From contig NZ_QKRB01000044.1 of assembly GCF_003233845.1 (NCBI RefSeq), positions 310,001 to 374,000 of the forward strand: a stretch of DNA of 64,000 nucleotides, given 5' to 3'. How positions within the stretch are numbered: position 1 is the stretch's first letter; every line of letters begins with the position of its first letter. The DNA is from Paenibacillus sambharensis. Its GTDB lineage: Bacteria; Bacillota; Bacilli; Paenibacillales; Paenibacillaceae. Below the pieces are notes generated by a model. That model made no database searches. It saw only the letters and a list, made by a program, of their open reading frames with translations, and had not been told where the DNA came from. The position numbers and the translations under genes were made by a program. Below are positions 32,786 through 41,438 of the stretch, piece by piece.

Positions 32786-34018
32786 ATGAAGAAGACCTGG
32801 CTGCTCGGCTTCGGTTTCTTTAGCATCAGCTTGACTTGGGCGCTGTATAACGCCTTCGTGCCCTTTTTCTTAGAGCCTTATCTGAAGAATGCGGCGATGA
32901 TCGGATTTATGATGACGATCGATAACTACTTTGCCATGTTCCTTCAGCCGTGGATCGGACGGCGCAGCGACCGTACAGACACGAGGTTCGGGCGGAGGAT
33001 GCCTTACCTGCTGTTCGGCATGCCGCTTGCTGCCCTGTTCGTGGCGCTGGTTCCCTTTCATACCGGGTTCCTGACTCTGATTCTGTTCCTTGTATTGATG
33101 AATCTGTCGATGAGTATATACCGCTCACCGGTAATTGCCCTTATGCCGGATATCACTCCGGAAGCAAAGCGGACGCGGGCTAACGGCGTCATCAATTTCA
33201 TGGGGGGCATTGGCGCGATCATGGCTTTCGGCGGCGGCTCCATGCTCTATCAGGCGGATCGCTCTCTGCCCTTCCTGGCGGCGGCTGCCGTGACGCTCGT
33301 GTCGCTGTTTATTGTATTCCGGTTCATCAAGGAACGCACCAGTCAAGTGTCGTCTGAGGGACTGGCTAAGGCTTCTGGTGATCAGGCGGACGGCTTACTA
33401 CGCAGCCAGTCTTTCCGCAGTGAGCTGAATCGTACGACGGTCATGCTGCTTGCAGCGGTCTTCTTCTGGTTCATATCCTACCAGGGGGTCGAAGCATTCT
33501 TCACGCTCTACGGCAAAAATCATCTGGGCCTGGATGAAGCGGCAGCTTCCTTCTCCCTGACCTTCTTCTCGCTGTTCTTTGTGCTCTTCGCCATTCCCAG
33601 CGGGATGCTCGGCAGCCGTTTCGGCAAGAAGAACGTCATCGTAGCCGGCGTCTGCGGGCTGTTCCTTGTCTTCGCAGCAGTCAGCTTCGTACAGTCGCTT
33701 GTTATGCTAAGGCTTCTGCTTGCCTTAGGCGGCATATTCTGGGCCTGTATCAACATCAATTCCTATCCGCTGGTTGTAGCAACGGGGAGGGAGAGCAGCA
33801 TTGGAACAAGAACTGGACTTTATTACCTTGTATCCTCGCTTGCTGCTATTGTTTCTCCGCCGCTGCTTGGCCAGATAATAGACTGGTTTGGGTATGCTGC
33901 GCTCTTCTACTGCGCATCCGGAGGCCTTGTACTTGCCCTGATGATGCTGCTGCAGATCCGGGGACAGGCTGAAAGGCCTGCGGATAACCGCCTGTCGCCC
34001 CAAGCTGCCCAGTCTTAG
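32786..34018 (+). CDS. MFS transporter, SLC45/GPH-like
   Basis: A 410-residue carrier with about twelve membrane segments. The motif RRSDRTDTRFGRRMPYLL after TM2 and its positional counterpart GSRFGKKNV in the second half are MFS motif A variants. The pattern resembles sugar-cation symporters of the SLC45/GPH group (YQADRSLPFLAAA and similar). The gene lies nine bases after the phosphodiesterase gene and is likely co-transcribed. The substrate is unknown; a glycerophosphodiester or a sugar is possible. Confidence 0.85.
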   Translation: MKKTWLLGFGFFSISLTWALYNAFVPFFLEPYLKNAAMIGFMMTIDNYFAMFLQPWIGRRSDRTDTRFGRRMPYLLFGMPLAALFVALVPFHTGFLTLILFLVLMNLSMSIYRSPVIALMPDITPEAKRTRANGVINFMGGIGAIMAFGGGSMLYQADRSLPFLAAAAVTLVSLFIVFRFIKERTSQVSSEGLAKASGDQADGLLRSQSFRSELNRTTVMLLAAVFFWFISYQGVEAFFTLYGKNHLGLDEAAASFSLTFFSLFFVLFAIPSGMLGSRFGKKNVIVAGVCGLFLVFAAVSFVQSLVMLRLLLALGGIFWACININSYPLVVATGRESSIGTRTGLYYLVSSLAAIVSPPLLGQIIDWFGYAALFYCASGGLVLALMMLLQIRGQAERPADNRLSPQAAQS

Positions 34019-34093
34019 TTGTACCTGCCCAGCCATTCTTTCAGACCATCGCTGCAACTCCTGGTAAGGTTTCCTGAATGTCCGCTGGTTGCG

Positions 34094-34124
34094 TTCCATT
34101 TCATAAAAAGAGTGCGAAATGGAA
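34094..34124. promoter_or_regulatory. Nine-base inverted repeat before the BCCT gene
   Basis: TTCCATTTC and GAAATGGAA face each other with 13 bases between. The dyad lies 41 bases before the GTG start at 34165. It could be an operator or an mRNA hairpin in the 5' leader. If translation started at the upstream ATG (34078) it would be coding, which is one reason to prefer the GTG. Confidence 0.55.
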
Positions 34125-34164
34125 ACAGCTAGATAGACAGGAAAGACGAGAAGGGGGAGCGGCG

Positions 34165-35691
34165 GTGGTTTTTTATATTGCGGTGATGTTTATTGCGTTG
34201 TTCGTTATCGCCGGTGCTTTGCTTCCTGAGCAGTTCGCTGCGGGAGCGAGTGCGGCGTTTGCGTTCTCGATTGAAAAGTTCGGCTGGTTTTATCTGTTCG
34301 CAACGTTCGGGTTTCTGCTGTTCGCCTTGTTTCTGGCATTTGGAAAATACGGGAAAATCCGGCTTGGCGCCGATGATGATGAACCGGAATATACGACTCT
34401 GACCTGGTTTGCCATGCTGTTCAGCGCCGGGATGGGGATTGGCCTTGTATTCTGGGGCGTGGCTGAGCCGCTTACCCACTACGTTGCGCCGCCGGAAGGC
34501 GCAGGGAGTCAGACAACTGATGCTGCCAGGCTGGCGATGCGGTATTCCTTCTTCCATTGGGGGCTTCATCCCTGGGGAATATACGCGGTTATCGCTTTGT
34601 CGCTGGCCTACTTCCAGTTCCGCAAAGGCTATAAAGGGCTGATCAGCGCCACCTTCAGGCCGCTGCTCGGCAGCAGGGTAGAGGGCCCGGTCGGCAGGGC
34701 AATTGATATCCTGGCTATCCTGGCCACTGTGTTCGGCGTCGCAACTTCACTGGGGCTTGGTGCACTGCAGATCAATGGCGGATTAACCCATTTGTTCGGT
34801 ATGCCGGCGACGATAGGGTACCAGTTGGCCATTATTGGTGTGGTGACCGTCTTGTATCTGCTCTCTGCGACAACCGGTCTGGACCGGGGCATCAAAATAT
34901 TGAGCAACCTTAATCTGCGTCTGGCTGTCCTGCTGCTGCTGTTCGTGCTGTTTGCAGGTCCGACTTCGTTTATATTCGACACCTTTACCGCCACAGTTGG
35001 CGGTTATCTGCAGAACATTGTCCAGATGAGTCTCAGGCTGACGCCATTCAGCCAGGGAACATGGGTAGGTGCGTGGACCTTGTTTTATTGGGCTTGGTGG
35101 ATTGCTTGGGCGCCGTTCGTAGGAAGCTTCATTGCCCGTGTATCAAGGGGCAGGACAATACGGGAATTCGTGCTGGGTGTTCTCCTGGTTCCAAGTGCGT
35201 TCGGCTTTCTCTGGTTTGCGGTCTTTGGGGGTACGGGACTACATATGGAGATGTTCGAAGGCAGTGATCTGGGCGAAGTCGTAGCATCCGATGTCACAAT
35301 GGCCCTGTTCAATCTGCTGGAGCATTTGCCGATGGGTATGCTGCTGTCAGGGCTTGCTACCCTGCTGATCCTGACATTCTTCATTACCTCGGCCGATTCG
35401 GCTACCTTCGTGCTTGGTATGATGTCGTCTGAAGGAGATCCGAATCCGCCTAACCGCATCAAGCTCACTTGGGGAATTTTGCAATCCTCCATAGCGGCCG
35501 TGCTGCTGCTTAGCGGCGGGCTTGGCGGCCTGCAGACGGCATCTATTGTAGCGGCTTTGCCATTTGCTGTTATTATGGTGCTTATGTGTGTATCGCTTAC
35601 CAAAGCGCTGGAAGGGGAAACGAAGGACATGCAGAAGCGTGAACGCCGGCGGCAAAAGAAGCTGGATGAGCTGCTGGAGGAGCACTCCTAG
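34165..35691 (+). CDS. BCCT family osmolyte transporter
   Basis: The preferred GTG at 34165 (after AGGGGGAG, six bases away) gives 508 residues; an in-frame ATG at 34078 would add 29 residues without a ribosome binding site. Twelve membrane segments are evident. The BCCT signature is GAWTLFYWAWWIAWAPFVG near the centre, with the Gly-rich TM3 segment FSAGMGIGLVFWGVAEP and HWGLHPWGIYAV. Such Na+-coupled carriers import glycine betaine, choline or carnitine as compatible solutes. The basic C-terminal tail (KRERRRQKKLDELLEE) is of the kind that senses osmotic strength in BetP. An inverted repeat lies in the leader. Confidence 0.92.
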   Translation: MVFYIAVMFIALFVIAGALLPEQFAAGASAAFAFSIEKFGWFYLFATFGFLLFALFLAFGKYGKIRLGADDDEPEYTTLTWFAMLFSAGMGIGLVFWGVAEPLTHYVAPPEGAGSQTTDAARLAMRYSFFHWGLHPWGIYAVIALSLAYFQFRKGYKGLISATFRPLLGSRVEGPVGRAIDILAILATVFGVATSLGLGALQINGGLTHLFGMPATIGYQLAIIGVVTVLYLLSATTGLDRGIKILSNLNLRLAVLLLLFVLFAGPTSFIFDTFTATVGGYLQNIVQMSLRLTPFSQGTWVGAWTLFYWAWWIAWAPFVGSFIARVSRGRTIREFVLGVLLVPSAFGFLWFAVFGGTGLHMEMFEGSDLGEVVASDVTMALFNLLEHLPMGMLLSGLATLLILTFFITSADSATFVLGMMSSEGDPNPPNRIKLTWGILQSSIAAVLLLSGGLGGLQTASIVAALPFAVIMVLMCVSLTKALEGETKDMQKRERRRQKKLDELLEEHS

Positions 35692-35716
35692 CAGGTCTCC
35701 CCAGAGAAGTGAGCGT

Positions 35717-35764
35717 AGAGAAACTCATAGAGAAACACATAGAGAAACACATAGAGAAACGCAT
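35717..35764. repeat. Four tandem copies of a 12-bp unit
   Basis: The unit AGAGAAACNCAT is repeated four times without gaps, differing at one position (T, A, A, G), and is followed by a truncated fifth copy. It lies between the BCCT stop and the terminator. It could be a slippage product and shows no sign of being translated. Confidence 0.9.
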
Positions 35765-35777
35765 AGAGGATATGCAA

Positions 35778-35822
35778 AAGAGCGTTCCTTTGATCATCTT
35801 GGATGACTAAAGGGACGCTCTT
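35778..35822. terminator. Bidirectional terminator between BCCT and GGDEF genes
   Basis: AAGAGCGTTCCTTT pairs with AAAGGGACGCTCTT across a 17-base loop. T-rich flanks exist on the minus strand side (TTTTGC), so it mainly ends the GGDEF transcript but can serve both convergent genes. Confidence 0.8.
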
Positions 35823-35851
35823 GCTCGTGCATTCATATGTCCAATCATGGA

Positions 35852-36940
35852 TCATTGCACAACCGTCAGGTTCTTGCCGGATTTCTTCGCGGTATACAGA
35901 CCATCGTCAGCTGCCTGGAATGCCTGCTCCTTCGTTTCGCCGGGCAAGCATTCATGGAGGCCAATACTGATTGTAATCATGCGGCCGTCTAGTTCGGGGA
36001 TAACGGTAGCAGCAACGGATTGGCGGATTTTCTCAACCTGCTCAAGTGCCTTGCCGCTGTCACCGCCAGTAAGGATGATCACAAATTCCTCTCCTCCATA
36101 CCGTGCAGCGAAATCATCGGGGCCGATATGCTCCTGAATCCGCTGGGCAACGCTCTTGAGCGCAATATCGCCGATGGCATGACCGTAGGTGTCATTGACG
36201 GATTTGAAATTGTCGATGTCTATTACGGCAAGCTGCAAATGGTAGGGATTATCGCCGCTGTGTGCCAGCAGCTTTTCCATGTATTCATGGTATGTCTTAT
36301 GATTGTACAGATTGGTCAGAGGGTCGATCTTGGTTGTCCGGTCCATCAGGGCGTTGCGGATCAGCAGATCCTTCTCGGAATTGACAGACTTCTCCAGGGA
36401 GCTTGTGAGCTCCTGACCGCGCAGGATGACGCCGAGACCGGTCATGGCTGTACAGAACAGAACAGAGTCGTTAATAATGATCAGACCAATCATGGCAAAA
36501 GATTCCCGCTGCAGCACAATCAATGTACTCGAGAATAGGATGCCGGTTACCGCCGAGAGGATAAGATAACGCCGGTTAAGCATCAGAGTTGAGACCAGAA
36601 GCGGCAGAATCATCACAATTGGCGCAGCGATCACAGACAGATGGATGAACAGGGTAATCACCATGCCCATGATATTGGCGCCCGCAAACAGGGCAAAGTC
36701 AGCATAGCTGCTCAATTTACGGATGATATATTCCAGCAGAGTAAGGAGTGAGACGAGAATCGTATCGGGAAGCAGTACGTAATGAGTCAAGTACTGCTGG
36801 GATGGAAAATCTGCCTCGATCGTTGTGCCGGATATAAAGATAAGCAGCTGTCCAGCAATTAGAATCCCCAGAATAGCCCAAAGCATATTTAATATAATAC
36901 GTGTCCATCTATTATGGACGGCCGTAATTGGCGTGCTCAT
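35852..36940 (-). CDS. Membrane diguanylate cyclase (GGDEF)
   Basis: The 362-residue product has five to six N-terminal membrane helices and a cytoplasmic GGDEF domain. The catalytic motif RYGGEEF is intact, with the metal-binding DIDNFKSVNDTYGHAIGD. It therefore should make cyclic di-GMP. The inhibitory I-site, usually RxxD five residues before GGEEF, reads GPDD, so product feedback is probably absent. A minus-strand promoter candidate lies upstream (TTGTCA-N17-TACTAT, plus-strand coordinates 37023-37051). The membrane region is not a named sensor family. Confidence 0.93.
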   Translation of the reverse strand: MSTPITAVHNRWTRIILNMLWAILGILIAGQLLIFISGTTIEADFPSQQYLTHYVLLPDTILVSLLTLLEYIIRKLSSYADFALFAGANIMGMVITLFIHLSVIAAPIVMILPLLVSTLMLNRRYLILSAVTGILFSSTLIVLQRESFAMIGLIIINDSVLFCTAMTGLGVILRGQELTSSLEKSVNSEKDLLIRNALMDRTTKIDPLTNLYNHKTYHEYMEKLLAHSGDNPYHLQLAVIDIDNFKSVNDTYGHAIGDIALKSVAQRIQEHIGPDDFAARYGGEEFVIILTGGDSGKALEQVEKIRQSVAATVIPELDGRMITISIGLHECLPGETKEQAFQAADDGLYTAKKSGKNLTVVQ

Positions 36941-36997
36941 TGGAGCGCCCCTTTCTAGGAAGAAAAGTCTGCAGGTGTGGCGGGGTGCTAACTGAAG

Positions 36998-37126
36998 TTG
37001 ACGAATAAATCTCTATATTTCTATAGTATCGCATTCGACATCAAATGACAAAAACAACTTTGTGGCGGATGGAAGATTTTTAATTGTTGAATTCTAAATT
37101 GACGGGCTTAAGGAACATGGTATGAT
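36998..37126. promoter_or_regulatory. Divergent promoter region, GGDEF and DMT genes
   Basis: Two plus-strand promoter candidates point at the DMT gene: TTGACG-N18-TATAGT (36998-37027) and the stronger TTGACG-N16-TATGAT (37099-37126). On the minus strand TTGTCA-N17-TACTAT (37051 down to 37023) points at the GGDEF gene and overlaps the first plus-strand -10 box. The two genes may thus compete for polymerase. Confidence 0.6.
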
Positions 37127-37189
37127 GGGTTAGGCTCTGCTCACACAAGATGTTTTACAAAAGGCAACTAAATTTACGGGTAGGTAGGG

Positions 37190-38110
37190 ATGTTTACAGT
37201 GGGAAGAAACGCATGGTATTACGTCGGGCTTCTGGCCGTTGCTGCAATATGGGGAGCCAACTTCGGGTTTTCGCGATGGGCCCTGGCATCCTTTGATCCC
37301 ATCCTCTTTACGTTCCTGAGGTTCGGGCTGGCTGTTCCGCTGTTCTTCGGTCTGCTGTGGTGGAAGGAAGGCAGCATAGGTGTCTCGGTGAAAGCTGGTC
37401 TGCAGCTGGCAGTTATCGGTGCAGTCGGTGTGGCTGCATTAGAGATTGCCGTCACGTATTCGATTAAGTACACGACACTTGCGAATGCTTCGCTGCTCAA
37501 CGTGGCGCCTTGGCCGATTTTTGCGGCATTATTTGCTCCATTATTTCTGAAGGAACGGTTCACAAGCCGGCTGGCGGCAGGCGGTGCCGCGGCTCTGGCG
37601 GGCGTTTGTCTGATTATATTGGGCGGGGAAGGCGGCTTCGACCCATCGTCAGACCATATGCTCGGCAATGGTCTCGCTCTGATGGTAAGCGTCATCGGCG
37701 CCCTCTACAATCTGGCCTGTATGCCGCTTATGCGCACCTATTCGGCACTGCGCGTCAGCGCATGGAGCATCGCGTTCGGCAGCCTGTTCATGGCACCGTT
37801 CACGGCAGGCTCGTGGGCGAAGGTGGACTGGTCAGGCCTGGGGAGCGTGCACTACGCTGTGCTTGCCTATAACATTCTGCTGGCGACGGTAGCAGCGTTC
37901 ATTATATGGAATGCCTGCATGTTCCGGGTAGGGGCGGCAAGGGCGAACTTTTTCCGTTATGCGGTGCCGCTGTCGGCCGTAATCGCCGGGCTGGTCATGT
38001 TCGGAGAGACGGTAACGATGTGGCAGCTCTTCGGAGGCGTGTTCATGGCTGCCGGCCTGGTCTGGATCAGCACCGAGCGCAGGCAGCCGCTGGAAACCCC
38101 TGCCGGATAG
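37190..38110 (+). CDS. DMT-family transporter (EamA domains)
   Basis: A 306-residue protein with ten membrane segments formed by two EamA repeats (AAIWGANFGFSRWALASFDPI in the first, and a second repeat ending with GAARANFFRYAVPLSAVIAG). EamA carriers of this type export amino acids or other metabolites. The ATG at 37190 has only a weak GGTAGG before it; GTG at 37199 is an alternative. No neighbour indicates the substrate. It is divergent from the GGDEF gene and faces the small zinc-ribbon gene. Confidence 0.9.
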   Translation: MFTVGRNAWYYVGLLAVAAIWGANFGFSRWALASFDPILFTFLRFGLAVPLFFGLLWWKEGSIGVSVKAGLQLAVIGAVGVAALEIAVTYSIKYTTLANASLLNVAPWPIFAALFAPLFLKERFTSRLAAGGAAALAGVCLIILGGEGGFDPSSDHMLGNGLALMVSVIGALYNLACMPLMRTYSALRVSAWSIAFGSLFMAPFTAGSWAKVDWSGLGSVHYAVLAYNILLATVAAFIIWNACMFRVGAARANFFRYAVPLSAVIAGLVMFGETVTMWQLFGGVFMAAGLVWISTERRQPLETPAG

Positions 38111-38157
38111 CCTGGAATAGCGGGTTTAGAACTAGTAGTTATCGGGTCGTACAATGA

Positions 38158-38212
38158 ACAGAAGCTTGGGCACCTGCTCTTCATAGCGGAGGAGGCCCAA
38201 GCTTCTGTTTGG
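38158..38212. terminator. Bidirectional terminator
   Basis: A perfect 14-bp stem (ACAGAAGCTTGGGC with GCCCAAGCTTCTGT) encloses a 23-base loop and is followed by TTTGG. It lies between the convergent DMT and zinc-ribbon genes. Confidence 0.8.
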
Positions 38213-38222
38213 TCTATAACAA

Positions 38223-38405
38223 TCATTCGTAATGTTCACGTAAATAATGCAGTGTCAGGTCCAGGTCACGGGGTTCAGTCTCGGCTTCCTTCTGCTCCCA
38301 GCATGCTAAGCATTGGACTTCGGTATCGCATTCCACAGCCTGATCACAGTAGTAGCAGTAACGCATGTAATTCTGCGTGACAATATCAGTTTTTAGAACG
38401 GTCAC
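38223..38405 (-). CDS. Small zinc-ribbon-like protein
   Basis: The open frame starts at 38426, but GGAGGG lies six bases before a GTG at 38405, so a 60-residue protein is preferred. It carries two CxxC pairs (CYYC and CLAC) separated by about 14 residues, the pattern of a zinc ribbon, followed by an acidic tail. There is no signal peptide. The function is unknown; small zinc-ribbon proteins often act in transcription or as rubredoxin-like electron carriers. It stands alone between the DMT and LtaS-type genes. Confidence 0.65.
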   Translation of the reverse strand: MTVLKTDIVTQNYMRYCYYCDQAVECDTEVQCLACWEQKEAETEPRDLDLTLHYLREHYE

Positions 38406-38607
38406 TGTCATCCCTCCGTTATTCATAACGTTCGTTGCGCGTGAGTCTGTTATCAGAATACCAAACAGCGCCAGATTATTAAGTGATTATTTTCACAAAG
38501 AATACGCTGCTGAACAGCCTCCCCGCCTCCCAAGCGGGAAGCGGAGAAAGGTCCATCCGTGAAGGTACCTAATGACCGGGAAGAGCCCTCCTAAGGAAGA
38601 GAGCAGC

Positions 38608-40473
38608 TCATTCCCGGCTCGGCAGACGGCTGACGTAGCTGTGTGACAGCTGGAGCAGACGCAGCGACCGTTCGAATTGATCTTTCGTAACCGCACCAGC
38701 CAGCTCTTGCGATGAGTCTGGCTGCAGAGGATAGACGGTACCGTCTTCAAAGCTGCTGCCAGGCACATAGATGACTTCATCATTTATCAGCGAGCCTGAA
38801 GGAAGATAATAACGAAGCGGGAGCAGATTTGACGTTATGTTCAATAGATCCTGGCCGAAATGCATGTGGTCCTGCAGCGAAATCCCGGCCAGATTAGCGA
38901 CTGTCGGCATAATATCACTGTGACCGCCAACCTGCGGCTTCTCGCCCGGCTCTAATGCACCCGGCGCAATCAGGAGAAGCGGTATATTTAACATTTGCGC
39001 GTAGTTATAGGGCTCACCAATCAGCTCATGCAGCAGCTCACGGTCCGTATCGGTCAGTGAATAGATCGGTACCCCCATGTGATCGCCATAGATGACAATC
39101 AGGCTGTTATCCCAGATGCCATCTGCTTTCAGCTGTTCCGCGAACAGGCCGAGAGCATAATCGGCATAGTGTTGGGAGCGGAGATAATCGCCAATAAACG
39201 TGCCTTCGAACCGCTCGGGAAGGCTGATCCGATTTTTGTGCACAGGAAGGTTGAAGGGATGGTGCGCCGACATGGATATCACGTTGGCATAGATCGGGCT
39301 GCCGCCAGCTGCAAGCTCCTCCAGCTTCTCTGCTGTCCGCCGGTACAGCATCTCATCCGAAGCGCCGAAGTGCACAAGGTCCTCTTTTTCAAAGTACCCT
39401 TGGTCGTAGTAGTGGTCAAATCCTAGTGCATCGTACAGCTCATCCCGGTTCCAGAATGTAACGTCATTGGTATGAAAGGTAGCTGTCCGGTATCCGTATT
39501 GCTCCAGAAGCTTGGGCAGACTTGGCAGTGACTTGTCTCCGTACACCTCGGAAGCGGCTCCCGCGGGAGGCGTATAGAAAGAGGTATTGGCCGTAAACTC
39601 TGCATCTGACGTATTGCCAGCCCCGACCTGCTGATACACATTCGGATAATATACCGCCTCCCCGAGCAGTCCGTTCAGAATGGGGGTAATCTCCGTTTGG
39701 CCGACCTGAAGATTGATCAGGAAATCCTGCAGAGCTTCAAGCTGGATATAAATAATATGTCTTCCCCGGGCGGCCCCGAAGCCGGTTGGCGCATCGTCCA
39801 CATTGCCGTCTGCGGCTGTCTCTTTCAGCCTGTTAACGTTCTCAAGGGTCACAACAGTTGGATCAAGCAATCTCTCGTTACCGGAAGAGAGCATGATGTA
39901 CAGCTGATAGTTGATTATCCCCATGCGTTCGGCCTGCTTCAGCTCATTCACAATATGGCGGTTCGGAACGATCTGCAGCGCACACAGTACAATCGATGCC
40001 AGAGCGAGAAGGCCGAATGCCGACCTCCTGGAAAGCTGCCTTGGTCTGTTCCCCCATTCCCGGAACCGTTTGCTCCAGATGGCCAGTGCGGCTATCATCA
40101 GGATATCGGTGAAGATCAGCAGATAATAGGGATGCAGCAGCTGGAATACACTGCCCTTAACCTCGGTGACCTGACCAATCTGGGCCAGCGCATGATAGGT
40201 TACAATGATGCCGAAATACTTGTAGTACATAATAACGGCAAAATAAATGGCGGTAAGCAGCAGGTTGACGATGAAGTAGCCTAACAGCCTGCGTTTCACA
40301 GCAATCGCTTCTACAAGTGCAAAGGCCGCCCATGCAGGAGGCAGCGCCGCCAAGAATGTCTGCAGCGAAACTTCACCGAAGATGACTGCTGATGCGAGAC
40401 AGAACTTAATGGCAAGCAGCAGCGTGAAGACGGCGAAAGGGCTTTTCAGTACAGCAGACGTACGGAAATTCAT
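38608..40473 (-). CDS. LtaS-type lipoteichoic acid synthase (sulfatase fold)
   Basis: A 621-residue polytopic enzyme. About five membrane helices occupy residues 10-170, followed by an extracellular sulfatase-type domain. The nucleophile is Thr288 in GAGNTSDAEF, with Glu246 (IQLEALQ) as metal ligand, MSAHHPF, and GDHMGV with the metal-binding Asp-His pair. LtaS enzymes polymerise glycerol-phosphate units from phosphatidylglycerol on the outer membrane face. Bacilli have several paralogues (LtaS, YfnI, YqgS, YvgJ), and the type cannot be decided. It is transcribed alone. Confidence 0.93.
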   Translation of the reverse strand: MNFRTSAVLKSPFAVFTLLLAIKFCLASAVIFGEVSLQTFLAALPPAWAAFALVEAIAVKRRLLGYFIVNLLLTAIYFAVIMYYKYFGIIVTYHALAQIGQVTEVKGSVFQLLHPYYLLIFTDILMIAALAIWSKRFREWGNRPRQLSRRSAFGLLALASIVLCALQIVPNRHIVNELKQAERMGIINYQLYIMLSSGNERLLDPTVVTLENVNRLKETAADGNVDDAPTGFGAARGRHIIYIQLEALQDFLINLQVGQTEITPILNGLLGEAVYYPNVYQQVGAGNTSDAEFTANTSFYTPPAGAASEVYGDKSLPSLPKLLEQYGYRTATFHTNDVTFWNRDELYDALGFDHYYDQGYFEKEDLVHFGASDEMLYRRTAEKLEELAAGGSPIYANVISMSAHHPFNLPVHKNRISLPERFEGTFIGDYLRSQHYADYALGLFAEQLKADGIWDNSLIVIYGDHMGVPIYSLTDTDRELLHELIGEPYNYAQMLNIPLLLIAPGALEPGEKPQVGGHSDIMPTVANLAGISLQDHMHFGQDLLNITSNLLPLRYYLPSGSLINDEVIYVPGSSFEDGTVYPLQPDSSQELAGAVTKDQFERSLRLLQLSHSYVSRLPSRE

Positions 40474-40549
40474 AGATCTCGCTCCTTAGCAGTTTGCCTG
40501 CCAGTCGGTTATTTTCCCATCATAGCCTATCCGGGATTTGGATGAAAGA

Positions 40550-40573
40550 GAATGCCCGGGTACCCGGGCATTC
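40550..40573 (-). terminator. Perfect 24-bp palindrome, likely terminator
   Basis: Half-sequence GAATGCCCGGGT repeats as its exact complement. On the minus strand it lies just after the CBO0543-type gene and is followed by TCTCTTTC. It also precedes the LtaS-type gene. Confidence 0.7.
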
Positions 40574-40659
40574 GGCCCTCTTCTGCGATCATGAATCGAA
40601 GGATATTGCAGACAGCATAAGGATGGGGATCCGGGCGCCGGGTCAGGGTGCGTGGACGG

Positions 40660-41211
40660 CTATGCGCGGGATTTTGCCTGCAGCTGCATGACCTTATCCG
40701 CTGCCCAGCGGGTAAACAAGGCAATCAGGAAGTAGATCGGAGCGGAGTAGGCATAGTGCCAGTTATAGGGGACATAGATATCCATCCATACGGCAATCGG
40801 TTCCAGCACAAAGGCGAACAGAAGAGCGAGCAGCAGGGCGAACAGCGCATATTGACTCCATGATTTGGCATACTGGTAGATCCACATAAATAAGAACCCG
40901 ATCATCAGGTCGACTGAATATAACCGGGATCCCCAGGGGATCACCATATTAGGGTAATCCCAAAGCTGCAGCTCGGCGCCTGTAACATCGAATGATACGC
41001 AGACAATCTGGGTTATAAGGCCGCATATGACAATCTGGGGAAGCCTTGATTTATCCACGGTTCTGACCCAGAGAATCAGGACAACAGCCATTGAAATAAT
41101 GAGAAACCACCATGGAAACGTAAAGAGGACCTCACTCTTCCAGTAATTCCAGCGCATACCGCTCAGCTCTTCTTGTACCCGGTTAAGGTCCTCCAGTGTC
41201 ACTTCCTGCAT
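40660..41211 (-). CDS. CBO0543 family membrane protein
   Basis: The start at 41211 (MQEVTLEDL) is preferred because GGAGGA lies nine bases upstream; an in-frame ATG further out at 41283 would add 24 polar residues. The 183-residue product has five membrane segments and the family pattern WKSEVLFTFPWWFLI, then LWDYPNMVIP and NWHYAYSAPIYFLI. It is a distant relative of the two proteins at the left edge. Function is unknown. It is transcribed alone on the minus strand. Confidence 0.8.
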   Translation of the reverse strand: MQEVTLEDLNRVQEELSGMRWNYWKSEVLFTFPWWFLIISMAVVLILWVRTVDKSRLPQIVICGLITQIVCVSFDVTGAELQLWDYPNMVIPWGSRLYSVDLMIGFLFMWIYQYAKSWSQYALFALLLALLFAFVLEPIAVWMDIYVPYNWHYAYSAPIYFLIALFTRWAADKVMQLQAKSRA

Positions 41212-41438
41212 GCAAAACATTCCTCCACAGTCGTTAGAATTGCTTTCGCTATCTGGTGAATTTGCAAAAAAACCTGTTCTCATTGTGTGCTTTGTGGTAA
41301 AAAATAAACGTAATCGGAGCTGCAGAGAATGGACCCCGCAGGTTTATGGCCTGTCAAGGCTGCTGCAGCTGGACTATAACATCTAATAAACAGCACGGCG
41401 CTTAACTGATCAGGACTTTATAGAGGGGAGTGCGGCCA

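Noticed and set aside
35717-35764. Tandem 12-bp repeats as a CRISPR array or repeat protein
   Set aside because: Units are contiguous without spacers, only four copies exist, and the frame that reads them (a repeated RETH tetrapeptide) has no start signal.
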